A stretch of DNA of 64,000 nucleotides from Oscillospiraceae bacterium (GCA_009778065.1 WRKM01000003.1:61594-125593); one strand, 5' to 3'. Counted from the first letter of the stretch, positions 25,645 to 35,124 are shown. The notes: generated by a model from the sequence alone, not told the origin. Made by a program: numbers and translations.

Positions 25645-27978
25645 TCACTCGCTGACCAACCCATATGCCGAAATCTTCCGAATCCGCCACGCAATCAGCA
25701 TTGACACCACGTAGGCAATTGCAACAAGTGAAGCGCACACCGCCGCCGTCTGCCCGAGCGGAATCGGCAGTTCGGACTTGACAATTCCCATGCCGGTCAT
25801 AAGAGCTGCCATCATCGGGTTCAGTCCGAAATAGCCCGCGACTGCACCGCACATAACGCCGATTAGAATTATAGGTGTCATATTCAGCGCGATTTGATTC
25901 ATCAGTTGTAAAGTTGTGAACCCCAACGCTTTTTGTATGCCGAGTTCACGTTTACGCCGCCCGATAGTCGTTTTTATTACCATATAAAGCGTGAGAATTA
26001 CCACAAAAACAGTAACGACAACTATACCCATCGCAACTATTGCAAAAATCCCGCCCATAGCAGTCAGCATTGATTCGATTTGTTCCTGTATATCCGTTAT
26101 GTTACCGAATATATCACCTTCTGCGGCTTCGATTTTTTGGGTAAACTCCTTTACGGGTGCGTCTGAATTTAAGTAGATATTAAATCCGGAAAACTTGAAA
26201 TCGGGGTTAAGTCTCCGCATTCCGTCGACTGTAATGAAACCGTTAAACCCGCCTTGGCTAATGAATTGCACCGTACCTGTAATTAAAAATTCTGCCTCTG
26301 TTTCGCCTCTTTTTACAATAACCGTGTCTCCGATTTTCTTATCCGCAACTTTTATACTTGACATTCCGAGCGCGATTTCGTTACTGTGTTTCGGATACCG
26401 CCCGCTGATTAACATTTTCCCCTCAAGCAGTGAACAATCCTCGACAATGTTTACTAAAATTGCGGTTTCATCAATTAGAATATTATCGCCGGCGTTATAA
26501 CCGTAGGCTTTTCGCACTTCCGGGTACTCTAAAATTCGCTCTAAAAATTCTTCGCCGCCGCTGTCGCTTTTCAGGCTAACAAATAGAGTAGGCATTTCTC
26601 CGAAAAATGACAGCGCGAAATTTTCTTTGTCCTGATTCATGCTGTAATTTACCGCAACCCCGACAATCGATGCCATTGACAATGCCGCAACAATTATAAG
26701 AATTGCAAACGCCTGTTTTTTATTACGCAGTAGCTGTTTCATAGCAAGCAGAAAAGTTAATTCACCGTGCGACTTTTCAAGAGGAAGCGGATTCTTTTTA
26801 AAACTGTGAGTTTTAATGCCGCCGCGCAGGGCAATCAGCGGGTGAAGTTTGCCTATTCTTTGTGCAGTAATAAGTGTAACTAACACGACCGCCGCTAAAA
26901 CAAATATAACAGCTCCGAGTGCAATAAATATGTCAAGTTTCGGACTCCAAACAAATGCGTACATAGGCTTCAATAACTGCGTTACTAAAGGAATGGCAGC
27001 TTGCGATAAAGCTATTCCCAAAACCCCGCCGATAAGCGCGGTTAAGCCGAATTGTAACACAATTGATGAAACAATTTGTACACTTTTGTAACCTATAGCT
27101 TTCAATGCGCCGATGTTTGTCATGCCCTCCTCAATGCTGTTTACAATACGGAAACGTATGACAATTAAACTTACAATGAGCAGTATAATTGAAAACGCAA
27201 CTATAATAATTGTGGCAATAATTACAGTCATTGTACGCCCGACTTTTGCGTTGTCGTAAATTAAATCGAAAATCAGCCCTTCCTGCGACACTTCTTTGTT
27301 ATAATCGGCTTGAAAAAACACCTCGTCTTCTATGTTTTCAAGCCGCACCGAAAGCAAAGTCAGCCCTGCATCGGGGAATTGTTTTTGAAGCTCTTCATAC
27401 CTCTCATTCGGCACATAAAAGCGATGTATACTATTAAACTGCGCGCCGAACATGATTTCCTCGGTTGCGCCTGCAACCCTGAAGTTAAGGTCTGTTCCTT
27501 GCAAAAATAATTTGAACTCGTCACCAATTTCAAAACCGCCAATCAAATACATAAAATATGGGATGTAAATAGCGTTATCGGTTAATGGCAAAGAGTCGCC
27601 GACCAACGACGGAGCGTCCATTTTTTGCGTTTCGGAATAAGGGCAAATCATAATTACGGCGAAATTCTTTCCGGCGTCAATATAATAATCTCCAAAACCG
27701 CCAACCGCACTCATTTGTTCGGTCTCGGTTACTTTAGGGTGGCTTTCTATGAAACGCAAACCCTGCTCAAGCCCGACAGTGCCGTCATAATAAATCCCCG
27801 TGAAATGCGCCATGTGATTGGCTTCGGCACGTTCGTCGAAAAACTTTTCTAAGCCAAGAAAAATCACCAATCCCATGTTCAAAAACATCGCCGCAATCAG
27901 TACAAAAACGAGTAGACCAACCGTCTGACTTTTACTTTTGCGAACATTCGCAAGACTTAACATTAATATATTTTTCAT
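25645..27978 (-). CDS. FtsX-like ABC transporter permease (MacB/LolC type)
   Basis: A 777-residue permease with two FtsX domains. The helices lie near residues 15-35, 250-370 (three helices), 415-435 and 650-765 (three helices), with two large extracytoplasmic domains between. This is the 10-helix layout of clostridial exporters that remove antimicrobial peptides or release lipoproteins. The matching ATPase is 64 bp upstream on the same strand. AAGGGG precedes the ATG. Substrate unknown. Confidence 0.88.
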   Translation of the reverse strand: MKNILMLSLANVRKSKSQTVGLLVFVLIAAMFLNMGLVIFLGLEKFFDERAEANHMAHFTGIYYDGTVGLEQGLRFIESHPKVTETEQMSAVGGFGDYYIDAGKNFAVIMICPYSETQKMDAPSLVGDSLPLTDNAIYIPYFMYLIGGFEIGDEFKLFLQGTDLNFRVAGATEEIMFGAQFNSIHRFYVPNERYEELQKQFPDAGLTLLSVRLENIEDEVFFQADYNKEVSQEGLIFDLIYDNAKVGRTMTVIIATIIIVAFSIILLIVSLIVIRFRIVNSIEEGMTNIGALKAIGYKSVQIVSSIVLQFGLTALIGGVLGIALSQAAIPLVTQLLKPMYAFVWSPKLDIFIALGAVIFVLAAVVLVTLITAQRIGKLHPLIALRGGIKTHSFKKNPLPLEKSHGELTFLLAMKQLLRNKKQAFAILIIVAALSMASIVGVAVNYSMNQDKENFALSFFGEMPTLFVSLKSDSGGEEFLERILEYPEVRKAYGYNAGDNILIDETAILVNIVEDCSLLEGKMLISGRYPKHSNEIALGMSSIKVADKKIGDTVIVKRGETEAEFLITGTVQFISQGGFNGFITVDGMRRLNPDFKFSGFNIYLNSDAPVKEFTQKIEAAEGDIFGNITDIQEQIESMLTAMGGIFAIVAMGIVVVTVFVVILTLYMVIKTTIGRRKRELGIQKALGFTTLQLMNQIALNMTPIILIGVMCGAVAGYFGLNPMMAALMTGMGIVKSELPIPLGQTAAVCASLVAIAYVVSMLIAWRIRKISAYGLVSE

Positions 27979-28010
27979 TTGTTATATCCCCTTATTAAAT
28001 AAAATAATTT

Positions 28011-28043
28011 TACATTGTACATTGTCAATTGTCAATTGTCCGT
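28011..28043. repeat. Intergenic GACAATTGAC-type short repeat
   Basis: Read on the minus strand it contains GGACAATTGACAATTGACA and then ATGTACAATGTA. It starts immediately after the ATPase stop codon, in the gap before the permease. It is the undiverged relative of the two copies in alaS. Arrays of this kind are scattered through many clostridial genomes (from general knowledge, not checked here). Confidence 0.7.
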
Positions 28044-28801
28044 CACCACCCCATCTCGTTTAAGAAATTACTCAATTTGTTTTGGCGTTCTTTGTCGCCG
28101 CTGACGTACTTGTCAAGTTTCAACTCACCCCGAATAACGCCGTCTTGCAGGTACAAAATCCTATTTCCTCTCCGTGCCGAACGCAGGTCATGCGTTACCA
28201 TTACTATGCTTTGCCCCTGCTCATTTGTCTCGGAAAGTGCATCTAAAACGGCTTTTCCGTAAGTCGAATTTAACGCCCCTGTAGGCTCGTCTGCAAAGAT
28301 TATTTTCGGGTTGTTAATTAATGCGCGGGCAATCCCCGCTCTTTGGGCTTCACCGCCGGAAATTTGAAGCGGAAACTTCCCCCAGTCGGATTCATTAAGA
28401 TTAAGTCTTTTCAAAAGTTGCTTTGCACGTTTGATTACTTCTTTTCGGTTTTTGCTTACCAAGAATCCGCAAGCAAGCACGTTGTCGAGTACGCTCATGT
28501 TGTCGAGTAAGTACATCTGCTGAAATACAAATCCGCAGTTGTCGCGGCGAAATACCGCTAACTTATCATTAGACAGCCCCGATATTTCACGCCCCGAAAA
28601 GTTGACTTCGCCGAGTGTGGGTTTATCCATGCCCGAAAGCGCGTAGAGCAAGGTTGACTTCCCCGCTCCTGACGGTCCCATTATAACCGTGAAGTCGCCC
28701 TCATAAATTTCAAGGTCAAGGTTCTTCAAAACGTGCTGTTGAAGCCCTCCGCTTGAAAATGTTTTGCAGAGTTTGTTGGTTGATAGAATTGTTTTAGCCA
28801 T
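28043..28801 (-). CDS. ABC transporter ATP-binding protein (LolD/MacB-type)
   Basis: A 252-residue ATPase with Walker A GPSGAGKST, signature ISGGEAQRAGIARAL and Walker B IIFADEPTGALNS. The TGALNS extension after Walker B is typical of the exporter subfamily that pairs with FtsX-like permeases (BceA/LolD/MacB). It couples with the permease encoded directly downstream. AAAGGAG precedes the ATG. The leader and upstream region contain two hairpins, a promoter with a poor -35 box and the phased TTAA array, suggesting activator control. Confidence 0.92.
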   Translation of the reverse strand: MAKTILSTNKLCKTFSSGGLQQHVLKNLDLEIYEGDFTVIMGPSGAGKSTLLYALSGMDKPTLGEVNFSGREISGLSNDKLAVFRRDNCGFVFQQMYLLDNMSVLDNVLACGFLVSKNRKEVIKRAKQLLKRLNLNESDWGKFPLQISGGEAQRAGIARALINNPKIIFADEPTGALNSTYGKAVLDALSETNEQGQSIVMVTHDLRSARRGNRILYLQDGVIRGELKLDKYVSGDKERQNKLSNFLNEMGW

Positions 28802-28816
28802 TGTTCGTCTCCTTTC

Positions 28817-28870
28817 GGGCGAATAAAAATCGCCCCTGCAAATAAAATTAGGTTGTTTCTCACAACCTAA
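28817..28870 (-). promoter_or_regulatory. Two hairpins in the leader of the ABC exporter operon
   Basis: TTAGGTTGT pairs with ACAACCTAA (28848-28856, 28862-28870; 9 bp, 5-base loop), and GGGCGA pairs with TCGCCC (28817-28822, 28830-28835). Both lie between the predicted start point and the ATG. The first overlaps the edge of the -10 box. Role unknown. Confidence 0.55.
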
Positions 28871-28945
28871 TCATAACACGCAAATCCTTAACAGGTCTTT
28901 AACTGTTTCTTAATTTTTCTTAACTGAACCTTAATTATTTCTTAA
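28870..28945 (-). promoter_or_regulatory. Phased TTAA box array and promoter upstream of the ABC exporter
   Basis: TTAA occurs at 28888, 28899, 28910, 28920, 28931 and 28942, steps of 11, 11, 10, 11 and 11 bp, most copies reading CTTAA(C/T) on the plus strand. The boxes therefore lie on one face of the helix. A -10 box TATGAT (minus strand, 28870-28875) sits next to the array, and the position 17 bp upstream has no recognisable -35 box. This fits activator sites of an OmpR-type regulator such as the one at 31704-32396, but that link is inferred. Confidence 0.62.
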
Positions 28946-29002
28946 TTCGTAAAATTAACCCGACCAATCGGAGAATCGTCTTAGCTATGAAACCGCTCGC
29001 TC

Positions 29003-30376
29003 TTAATAACCGGTGGTGGCTTGTACTATAAGTTTTATTATCAGGAAAATTGAGATTATTGCCATTGTTACGCTGATTTCTTTACGTTTTCCTGTGACTG
29101 TTTTTAATATTACATAGCTCAAAAACCCGAAAATAATTCCCTCCGCAATGTTGTATGTAAGCGGCATAATAAGAATTGTTATAAACGCGGGAATCCCTTC
29201 TGTAGGTTCATTAAAATTTATTTTTACAATGTTTTGAACCATCATAAAACCGACAAGTATCAGAGCCGGAGCCGTAGCAAAAGCGGGAACCGCCGAGAAA
29301 ACAGGAGAGAGAAAAAGCGACAATCCGAAAAGTACAGCTACTGTAAAAGATGTGAGTCCGGTTTTTCCGCCTGCTAAAATCCCCGCCGCACTTTCAGCGT
29401 AAGTTGTGGTTGTTGAAGTGCCGAGTCCCGCACCGACTACAGTTCCCACCGCATCTGAAAAAAGTATTCTTCCAATTCGCGGAAGCTTCCCTTTTTCGTC
29501 GGTAAATCCTGCTTTTTCAGACACTCCGATTACTGTTCCGATTGTTTCAAATATATCAACAAACAGGAAAGAAAACAGTATTATTATGAAATCGAAAATA
29601 CCTATTCCAAACCCGTCTTTAACATACTCAAACGCAGAGAATATATTATATCCCGCTATTGAAGGCGGCGGGGAAAAAAATCCCGCAGGGATAAGCGAAT
29701 ACATACCTATTTCAGGGTTGACAACATACAAACCCGTAAGCTGACAAATAATACCGAGCAACCATGTAAGCAGTATTCCCAAAAGCAGCGAGCCTTTAAC
29801 TTTCAGGCAGATTAACGACATTGTTATTACTATTCCCGCGAGCGTAAGAACTACTCCGATGTTACTTAAATCGCCAAGCGCGACAGGCATATCAGGTATG
29901 TTCGCCACCACTACTCCACCGTTAACGAGTCCGATAAATGCAATGAACAAGCCAATGCCCGTTCCAATCGCAAGTTTTAAATTCTTCGGAATCACATCAA
30001 AAATAGCTTCGCGAACTTTAAAAAGAGAAAAAATTAGAAATATTACCCCCTCTGCAAAAACTGCAATAAGAGCGATTTGCCACCCGAAAGTCAAGCCTAC
30101 GGTAAATGCAAAAAAAGCATTAACACCCATACCGGGAGCTAATGCGAACGGATATTTGGCGTAAAGAGACATTACTAATGTAGAAATTACCGATGCGAGT
30201 ATTGTTGCCGTAAAAACCGCACCCCAATCCATACCTGCAACTGACAGGATATTAGGGTTTACAATGATTATGTATGACATTGTCATAAAAGTGGTCAGAC
30301 CCGCTATCAGCTCTGTTTGAATATTTGTATTATTTTCTTTGAGCTTGAAATATTTTTCTATTTTTGTTTTTAACAT
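29003..30376 (-). CDS. NCS2 family purine permease (AzgA/PbuG-like)
   Basis: A 457-residue permease with about 12-14 helices. The opening KEIELIAGLTTFMTM-type segment (here NIQTELIAGLTTFMTMSYI) and GTSTTTTYAESAAGI are diagnostic for the AzgA-like branch, which takes up adenine, guanine or hypoxanthine. No purine riboswitch lies upstream; only 25 bp separates it from the preceding small gene. It probably shares the transcript of the two-component system. Confidence 0.93.
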   Translation of the reverse strand: MLKTKIEKYFKLKENNTNIQTELIAGLTTFMTMSYIIIVNPNILSVAGMDWGAVFTATILASVISTLVMSLYAKYPFALAPGMGVNAFFAFTVGLTFGWQIALIAVFAEGVIFLIFSLFKVREAIFDVIPKNLKLAIGTGIGLFIAFIGLVNGGVVVANIPDMPVALGDLSNIGVVLTLAGIVITMSLICLKVKGSLLLGILLTWLLGIICQLTGLYVVNPEIGMYSLIPAGFFSPPPSIAGYNIFSAFEYVKDGFGIGIFDFIIILFSFLFVDIFETIGTVIGVSEKAGFTDEKGKLPRIGRILFSDAVGTVVGAGLGTSTTTTYAESAAGILAGGKTGLTSFTVAVLFGLSLFLSPVFSAVPAFATAPALILVGFMMVQNIVKINFNEPTEGIPAFITILIMPLTYNIAEGIIFGFLSYVILKTVTGKRKEISVTMAIISIFLIIKLIVQATTGY

Positions 30377-30401
30377 CGTACTACCCTACAACGTCCAATC
30401 C

Positions 30402-30599
30402 TTAATTTTTAAAAAATTCTATTAATCTGCCGACTCCGAGTATAAAATCTATAGTACCGAATACTATCCAGAGAGCCGCCGTCAGATATATAATGTACTT
30501 TGCCTTAGCTTTTTTATGGAATTTCAGAAAGAATAACACAACCGTTATCAGAAAAATACTGTAATGCAGAATGAAAATAATCGCTTCAAGACTATTCAT
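30402..30599 (-). CDS. Small membrane protein, 65 aa
   Basis: Two predicted helices (about residues 5-25 and 33-55) joined by a basic turn KFHKKAKAKY. The ATG overlaps the end of the histidine kinase gene by 8 bp, and AAAGGA lies 8 bp before it, so it is likely translated. No family recognised. Position between the kinase and the purine permease suggests co-expression; it may be a sensor accessory, but that is a guess. Confidence 0.62.
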   Translation of the reverse strand: MNSLEAIIFILHYSIFLITVVLFFLKFHKKAKAKYIIYLTAALWIVFGTIDFILGVGRLIEFFKN

Positions 30600-31704
30600 T
30601 TATGCCATCCTTTCCCGCTAATTTCAAAAATATTTTAACCTTGAATCCGTTTTCATAATTCTCGCATTGCAGGTCGCCCGACATCTGCTCTAACAAAGAT
30701 TTCGATATATATAGCCCTAATCCGTAACCGCTCTTAGTTTCAGTATCCTTACCGCGATAGAACTTATTAACTAAAAAAGGCAAATCATCTTCATCCGCAC
30801 CCGCGCCAAAGTCGGATAAATCTAAAACCAAGAAATCTTCTTCAAAGTACGAGTGTATTTCAATCTCGGTATCAGCATATTTGTACGAATTACCTATGAT
30901 ATTATCAAGCGTTTGTTGTAAGCGCAGGGTATCCGTTAATATGATACAGTTTGGGATTGAAAAGCTTTTTGCTTTATTTTTATAATCGGCGTTTTTAATT
31001 AAACCGTATATGACGGTGCTGTGAACCTCGGCAGTATTAACGCCGAGTACTTCAAGCTCGTGAAGAGTTGCATGAAACATATCGGTTATCAGTGCGTTTA
31101 TTTGCTCGGCTTTTGCTTCAATTTGCATCAGCCGCTTTTTTTCGCTTTGGTCACTCGCGCTGACCTGCATTAACTCTACCGTTGCTTTTATAGAGGCGAC
31201 AGGGGTTTTTATATCATGACTCAGCGACGCGACTAATTCTTTTTTACTCCTGTCGGCGGCGCGTTCGTTTTCACGCGCCTTCTTGAGTTCTTCACGCATT
31301 AAGTCAAAACTCTCCGTAAACGCACCGAACAGATTACTCTTATCCATTTCGAGCGGTATATCAAAATCTCCGGCGGCTATTCGCCGAGCGAAGCCCTGTA
31401 ACCTGCGAAATGGCTTTAATATACTTTTCTCGCAATAAATTAAAAGTATAAGTCCCGACAGAGCTACCGCGCCTGTATACAAAATCAGAAAGATTTTAAT
31501 ATTTATATCCCGCGCCGCTCTTTGTGCTTCCATTCTTTCATACTCACGCTGCAATAATTCCGACAATGGTGCATCTCCGCTCATAAGCTCGTCATTTACG
31601 GCGACCATATCAGGTTTGACGGGTTCGTAGTCAGTGAAAATCAAAATCAAAGCCATAACTCCGCAAAGCCATAACGCTAAAAGGAAAATTAATGCTTTTT
31701 TCAT
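30592..31704 (-). CDS. Membrane sensor histidine kinase
   Basis: A 370-residue kinase with two helices (about residues 5-24 and 70-90) bounding a short extracytoplasmic loop of about 45 residues. Then come HAMP, HisKA with H163 in SLSHDIKTPVASI, and HATPase_c with the N box IIGNSYKYA and the lid GYGLGLYISKSLLE. A short loop usually means sensing at or in the membrane, as in kinases that watch antimicrobial peptide exporters. Its start overlaps the regulator stop by 1 base. The ABC exporter with the phased boxes lies about 1.8 kb downstream. Confidence 0.92.
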   Translation of the reverse strand: MKKALIFLLALWLCGVMALILIFTDYEPVKPDMVAVNDELMSGDAPLSELLQREYERMEAQRAARDINIKIFLILYTGAVALSGLILLIYCEKSILKPFRRLQGFARRIAAGDFDIPLEMDKSNLFGAFTESFDLMREELKKARENERAADRSKKELVASLSHDIKTPVASIKATVELMQVSASDQSEKKRLMQIEAKAEQINALITDMFHATLHELEVLGVNTAEVHSTVIYGLIKNADYKNKAKSFSIPNCIILTDTLRLQQTLDNIIGNSYKYADTEIEIHSYFEEDFLVLDLSDFGAGADEDDLPFLVNKFYRGKDTETKSGYGLGLYISKSLLEQMSGDLQCENYENGFKVKIFLKLAGKDGINE

Positions 31705-32396
31705 TAACCCGCTCCTTCGCAGGGATTCGCCTCAAATTTATAACCCGTTCCCCATATTGTTTTAATATACTCAGGCTCGTTGGGATTTTTTTCGATTTTC
31801 TCTCGTAAATGGCGTATATGCACGTTTAACGTGTTATCTCCCACAAAAGATTCTTCCCACACCTTTTTGAAAAGCTCGTCTTTAGGTATAACACGGTTTT
31901 TATTTTTAACGAGATATATCAAAAGCCTGTATTCCATTGCCTTTAGTAAAATTTTTCGTCCTCTTACAAAAATATCCGAATTTTCAAAATCTATTTTCAA
32001 ATTTTCATCGGTATAACCCGAATCTCCGCTGTCGCGATAACGCCTTAACACGACTTTTACCTTAGCGAGTAAAACAGATAATGAATACGGCTTTCTTATG
32101 TAATCATCTCCGCCTATATTCAGTGCGAGTAGCATATCATCGTCGCTTGTCCTCGCACTTATAAACAGGATAGGTATGTCGGTTGTTTTGCGTAATTCTT
32201 TACACAAATCAAACCCCGACGAACCGCCGAGGTTTATGTCGAGCAAAATCAAATCCGTTTTATGCTCAAGGAAAAAAGCGTTACAGGCTTCGCTATCAGC
32301 TACCCACGCAGTTTTTATACCGAAAGTGTTAAAATACTCGCAGGTACTTTCGGAAAGAAGTTCTTCGTCATCAACGATTAAACAGTCGTATTTCAT
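31704..32396 (-). CDS. OmpR family response regulator
   Basis: A 230-residue regulator. The receiver domain has phospho-acceptor D53 in LILLDINLGG, the acidic pair D9/D10 and K at RKPYS. The winged-helix DNA-binding domain ends with TLNVHIRHLREKIE and TIWGTGYKF. OmpR-type regulators bind direct repeats spaced about one helical turn, which is what lies in front of the ABC exporter operon. It sits 10 bp downstream of pnp and is translationally coupled to its kinase. Confidence 0.94.
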   Translation of the reverse strand: MKYDCLIVDDEELLSESTCEYFNTFGIKTAWVADSEACNAFFLEHKTDLILLDINLGGSSGFDLCKELRKTTDIPILFISARTSDDDMLLALNIGGDDYIRKPYSLSVLLAKVKVVLRRYRDSGDSGYTDENLKIDFENSDIFVRGRKILLKAMEYRLLIYLVKNKNRVIPKDELFKKVWEESFVGDNTLNVHIRHLREKIEKNPNEPEYIKTIWGTGYKFEANPCEGAG

Positions 32397-32405
32397 AGCC
32401 CCTTA

Positions 32406-34553
32406 TTAAGTCGCCGCACCCTGTTCTTTCTCTGCCTTTTTCTTTTCTATATCGGCGAGAGCTTCTTTGCGTGAAAGACCGATTTTCCCGTTAGTCGGGT
32501 CTATCTTAATAATTTTAACTATAATCATATCGCCCACGTTGCAGATGTCCTCGACCTTATCAACTCTTCTGTTTTCAAGCTCTGAAACGTGTACCATACC
32601 TTCTTTACCCGGTGCAAACTCCACGAACGCGCCGAAGCCCGTAACGCGGACGACCTTACCCTTGTAAATTGTACCGATTTCAGGCTCTGCCACGATAGAG
32701 TCAATCATATCTATGCAAGCCTGTGCCTTATCATAATCACCGCCGCAGACAAACACGTTTCCTTCCTCGTCAACGTCGATTTTAACCTCGTAGTCGGCGC
32801 AGAGCTTCTGTATGACCTTCCCGCCCGTTCCGATGATTTCTCGGATTTTATCCACGGGTACTTTAGTATTAAGCATCTTCGGAGCATATTTGTTGACCGT
32901 CGGACGCGCCTCGGGTATGGCTTTAAGCATGACCTCATCGAGGATATAAATACGCGCCTTACGGGTAGTTTCAATTGCCTCTTTAATAATTTCGGGAGTA
33001 AGTCCATCGATTTTCAGGTCCATTTGAATCGCTGTTATACCGTTATGAGTCCCCGCGACTTTAAAATCCATATCGCCGAAAAAGTCTTCAACTCCCTGTA
33101 TGTCTATCATGGTCATCCAACGCTCGCCTTCAGTAATAAGACCGCAGGAAATACCGGCTACAGGTGCTTTTATCGGAACTCCCGCATCCATAAGCGACAG
33201 CGTAGAACCGCAGATTGAGCCCTGCGAGGTCGAACCGTTAGATGAAAGAATCTCGGAAACAAGCCGAATCGCATACGGAAATTCCTCAACAGAGGGTATT
33301 ACAGGCTCAAGCGCGCGTTCTGCGAGTGCGCCATGTCCGATTTCTCGCCTACCCGGTCCCCTGCTCGTCTTAGCTTCTCCCACTGAGTAGCCCGGGAAAT
33401 TATAATGGTGCATATAACGCTTTGAGTCCTCATCGTCAAGCCCGTCTATACGCTGAGAATCGCTTATGGGACCGAGCGTCGTAATCGTTAAGACTTGCGT
33501 TTGACCTCTTGTGAAAAGACCTGAACCATGTACGCGCGGCAGAATGTCTACCTCAGACGAGAGACGGCGTATTTCATCCATTTTCCGTCCGTCAACCCGC
33601 TTGCCCTCGTCAAGCAACCAACGACGCACAACTTGTTTTTGCAGCTTGTAGATACATTCATCAATCATTCCTACTTTTTCTGCGTAGGCTTCACCGAATT
33701 TTTCGCTCATTTTAGCATGAATTTCATCTTTAACAGGCTGTAGGCGTCCCTCGCGAACATTCTTGTCATCAGTATCGAGAGCATGTTTGACTTTCTCTTC
33801 GGCTAACGCACAAATCTCCCCATACAGCTCCTTGTCTACGTCCATAGAGGGGAATTCAAATTTCTTTTTTCCTATTTTTGCGGTTATATCGTTTATAAAA
33901 GGGATTATCGTGTTTACGATTTCTTTATGACCGAGGTCTATTGCTTTCAGCATAACCTCATCTGCTACTTGATTCGCACCCGCTTCAATCATCACGACTT
34001 TTTTCTCGCTCGAAGCAATAGTGAGGTTCAAGTCTGAGACTGCCCTTTGTTCCGCGCCGGGCATCAGTACGATTTCTCCGTTAACCAATCCGACAGAAAT
34101 ACCGCCGATGGGTCCGTTCCAGGGTATATCGGATATGGACAGCGCGATAGACGCTCCTATCATTCCCGCGATTTCGGGAGAACAATCGGGTTCAACCGCC
34201 ATAACGGTCATCACCACTATGACATCGTTTCTCATGTCTTTCGGAAAGAGCGGACGAATCGGACGGTCAACCACTCGCGAGGTCAGTACTGCCTTTTCGC
34301 TCGGTCTGCCTTCTCTTTTAAGGAATCCGCCGGGGATTTTACCCACCGAATATAACCGTTCTTCAAAATCTACGGAAAGCGGGAAAAAGTCTATGCCGTC
34401 ACGGGGCTTTTCGCTTGCGGCAACATTGACCATTACTACTGTTTCACCGTAGCGAACCCAGCACGAACCATTGGAGAGTTCGCAGGTTTTTCCTGTTTCC
34501 ACGATTAGTTCGCGTCCGGCGAAAGTTGTTTTAAATGTTTTTGGTTCTGTCAT
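32406..34553 (-). CDS. pnp: Polynucleotide phosphorylase
   Basis: A 715-residue exoribonuclease of the degradation machinery. It has two RNase PH domains, the central helical domain, the KH domain (IREIIGTGGKVIQKL) and the S1 domain near the C-terminus (GTIYKGKVVRVTGFGAFVEFAPGKEGMVH). The catalytic block GSTSQGSICGSTLSLMDAGVPI is intact. It degrades RNA 3' to 5' using phosphate. It lies behind rpsO, the conserved order in most bacteria. CGGAGG precedes the ATG by 8 bp. Confidence 0.97.
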   Translation of the reverse strand: MTEPKTFKTTFAGRELIVETGKTCELSNGSCWVRYGETVVMVNVAASEKPRDGIDFFPLSVDFEERLYSVGKIPGGFLKREGRPSEKAVLTSRVVDRPIRPLFPKDMRNDVIVVMTVMAVEPDCSPEIAGMIGASIALSISDIPWNGPIGGISVGLVNGEIVLMPGAEQRAVSDLNLTIASSEKKVVMIEAGANQVADEVMLKAIDLGHKEIVNTIIPFINDITAKIGKKKFEFPSMDVDKELYGEICALAEEKVKHALDTDDKNVREGRLQPVKDEIHAKMSEKFGEAYAEKVGMIDECIYKLQKQVVRRWLLDEGKRVDGRKMDEIRRLSSEVDILPRVHGSGLFTRGQTQVLTITTLGPISDSQRIDGLDDEDSKRYMHHYNFPGYSVGEAKTSRGPGRREIGHGALAERALEPVIPSVEEFPYAIRLVSEILSSNGSTSQGSICGSTLSLMDAGVPIKAPVAGISCGLITEGERWMTMIDIQGVEDFFGDMDFKVAGTHNGITAIQMDLKIDGLTPEIIKEAIETTRKARIYILDEVMLKAIPEARPTVNKYAPKMLNTKVPVDKIREIIGTGGKVIQKLCADYEVKIDVDEEGNVFVCGGDYDKAQACIDMIDSIVAEPEIGTIYKGKVVRVTGFGAFVEFAPGKEGMVHVSELENRRVDKVEDICNVGDMIIVKIIKIDPTNGKIGLSRKEALADIEKKKAEKEQGAAT

Positions 34554-34585
34554 TTTTGTATCCTCCGTTTTTTTTACGAGAAATT

Positions 34586-34617
34586 AGGGCAAAAATGCGC
34601 AACGCACCTTTTGCCCT
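34586..34617. terminator. Hairpin between rpsO and pnp
   Basis: AGGGCAAAA pairs with TTTTGCCCT (34586-34594 with 34609-34617) around a 14-base loop that can form a small GCG/CGC inner stem. No good T run follows on the minus strand, so it is more likely a processing or attenuation hairpin than a full terminator. Confidence 0.5.
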
Positions 34618-34630
34618 TAAAAAGTCGTTC

Positions 34631-34897
34631 TTATTTGCGTATGCCAAGTTTGGCTATTGTGGTTCTGTAACGCTCAATATCCTTTTTCATAAGATAATTA
34701 AGCAGATTACGCCTGTGACCTACCATTTTTAAAAGTCCGCGTCTTGAGTGGTGGTCTTTTTTGTGAATCTTTAAATGCTCAGTCAAATCGTTTATTCTCT
34801 TCGTGAGAATCGCAATTTGTACCTCCGGTGAACCGGTGTCATTCTCATGGGTGCGGTTTTCTTCGATTACCGCGGTTTTTTCGTCTTTGAGTAACAT
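34631..34897 (-). CDS. rpsO: 30S ribosomal protein S15
   Basis: I place the start at the ATG at 34897, giving 88 residues, the standard S15 length and N-terminus. An in-frame ATG 39 bp upstream would read through the ribosome site AAGGAG (34911-34916) and is rejected. The S15 signature [19 protein letters not shown] is present. S15 binds 16S rRNA early in 30S assembly. It is transcribed with pnp from a promoter about 120 bp upstream. Confidence 0.96.
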   Translation of the reverse strand: MLLKDEKTAVIEENRTHENDTGSPEVQIAILTKRINDLTEHLKIHKKDHHSRRGLLKMVGHRRNLLNYLMKKDIERYRTTIAKLGIRK

Positions 34898-35014
34898 TTT
34901 TAATATTACACTCCTTTTTTTATTTTCCCGAAACACAGCAAAGGGTAAGCAGTGCGTCCTTTAACAGGCGTAAACCTCTGAGCCGAGAGACGGGTTGTTG
35001 AAACAACTTTATAC

Positions 35015-35043
35015 ATTATATCATATTCTTTTTGATTTGTAAA
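35015..35043 (-). promoter_or_regulatory. Sigma-A promoter of the rpsO-pnp operon and its leader
   Basis: Minus-strand TTTACA (35038-35043) and TATAAT (35015-35020), 17-bp spacer. The transcript then carries a leader of about 110 bases (34898-35008) with a GTTGTT/AACAAC hairpin near its 5' end. S15 autoregulatory leaders are known in other bacteria, but I cannot match this one to a described structure. Confidence 0.72.
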
Positions 35044-35124
35044 GCATTTTTTATTTCAATTTTCAATTGATAGGTAAAAGTTATTGATAATTTTTGTGAT
35101 TTTTCATAAAAAAAATAAAAAAGC

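Noticed and set aside
30377..30401. Purine riboswitch before the NCS2 permease
   Set aside because: Only 25 bases separate it from the upstream gene, too short for the aptamer.
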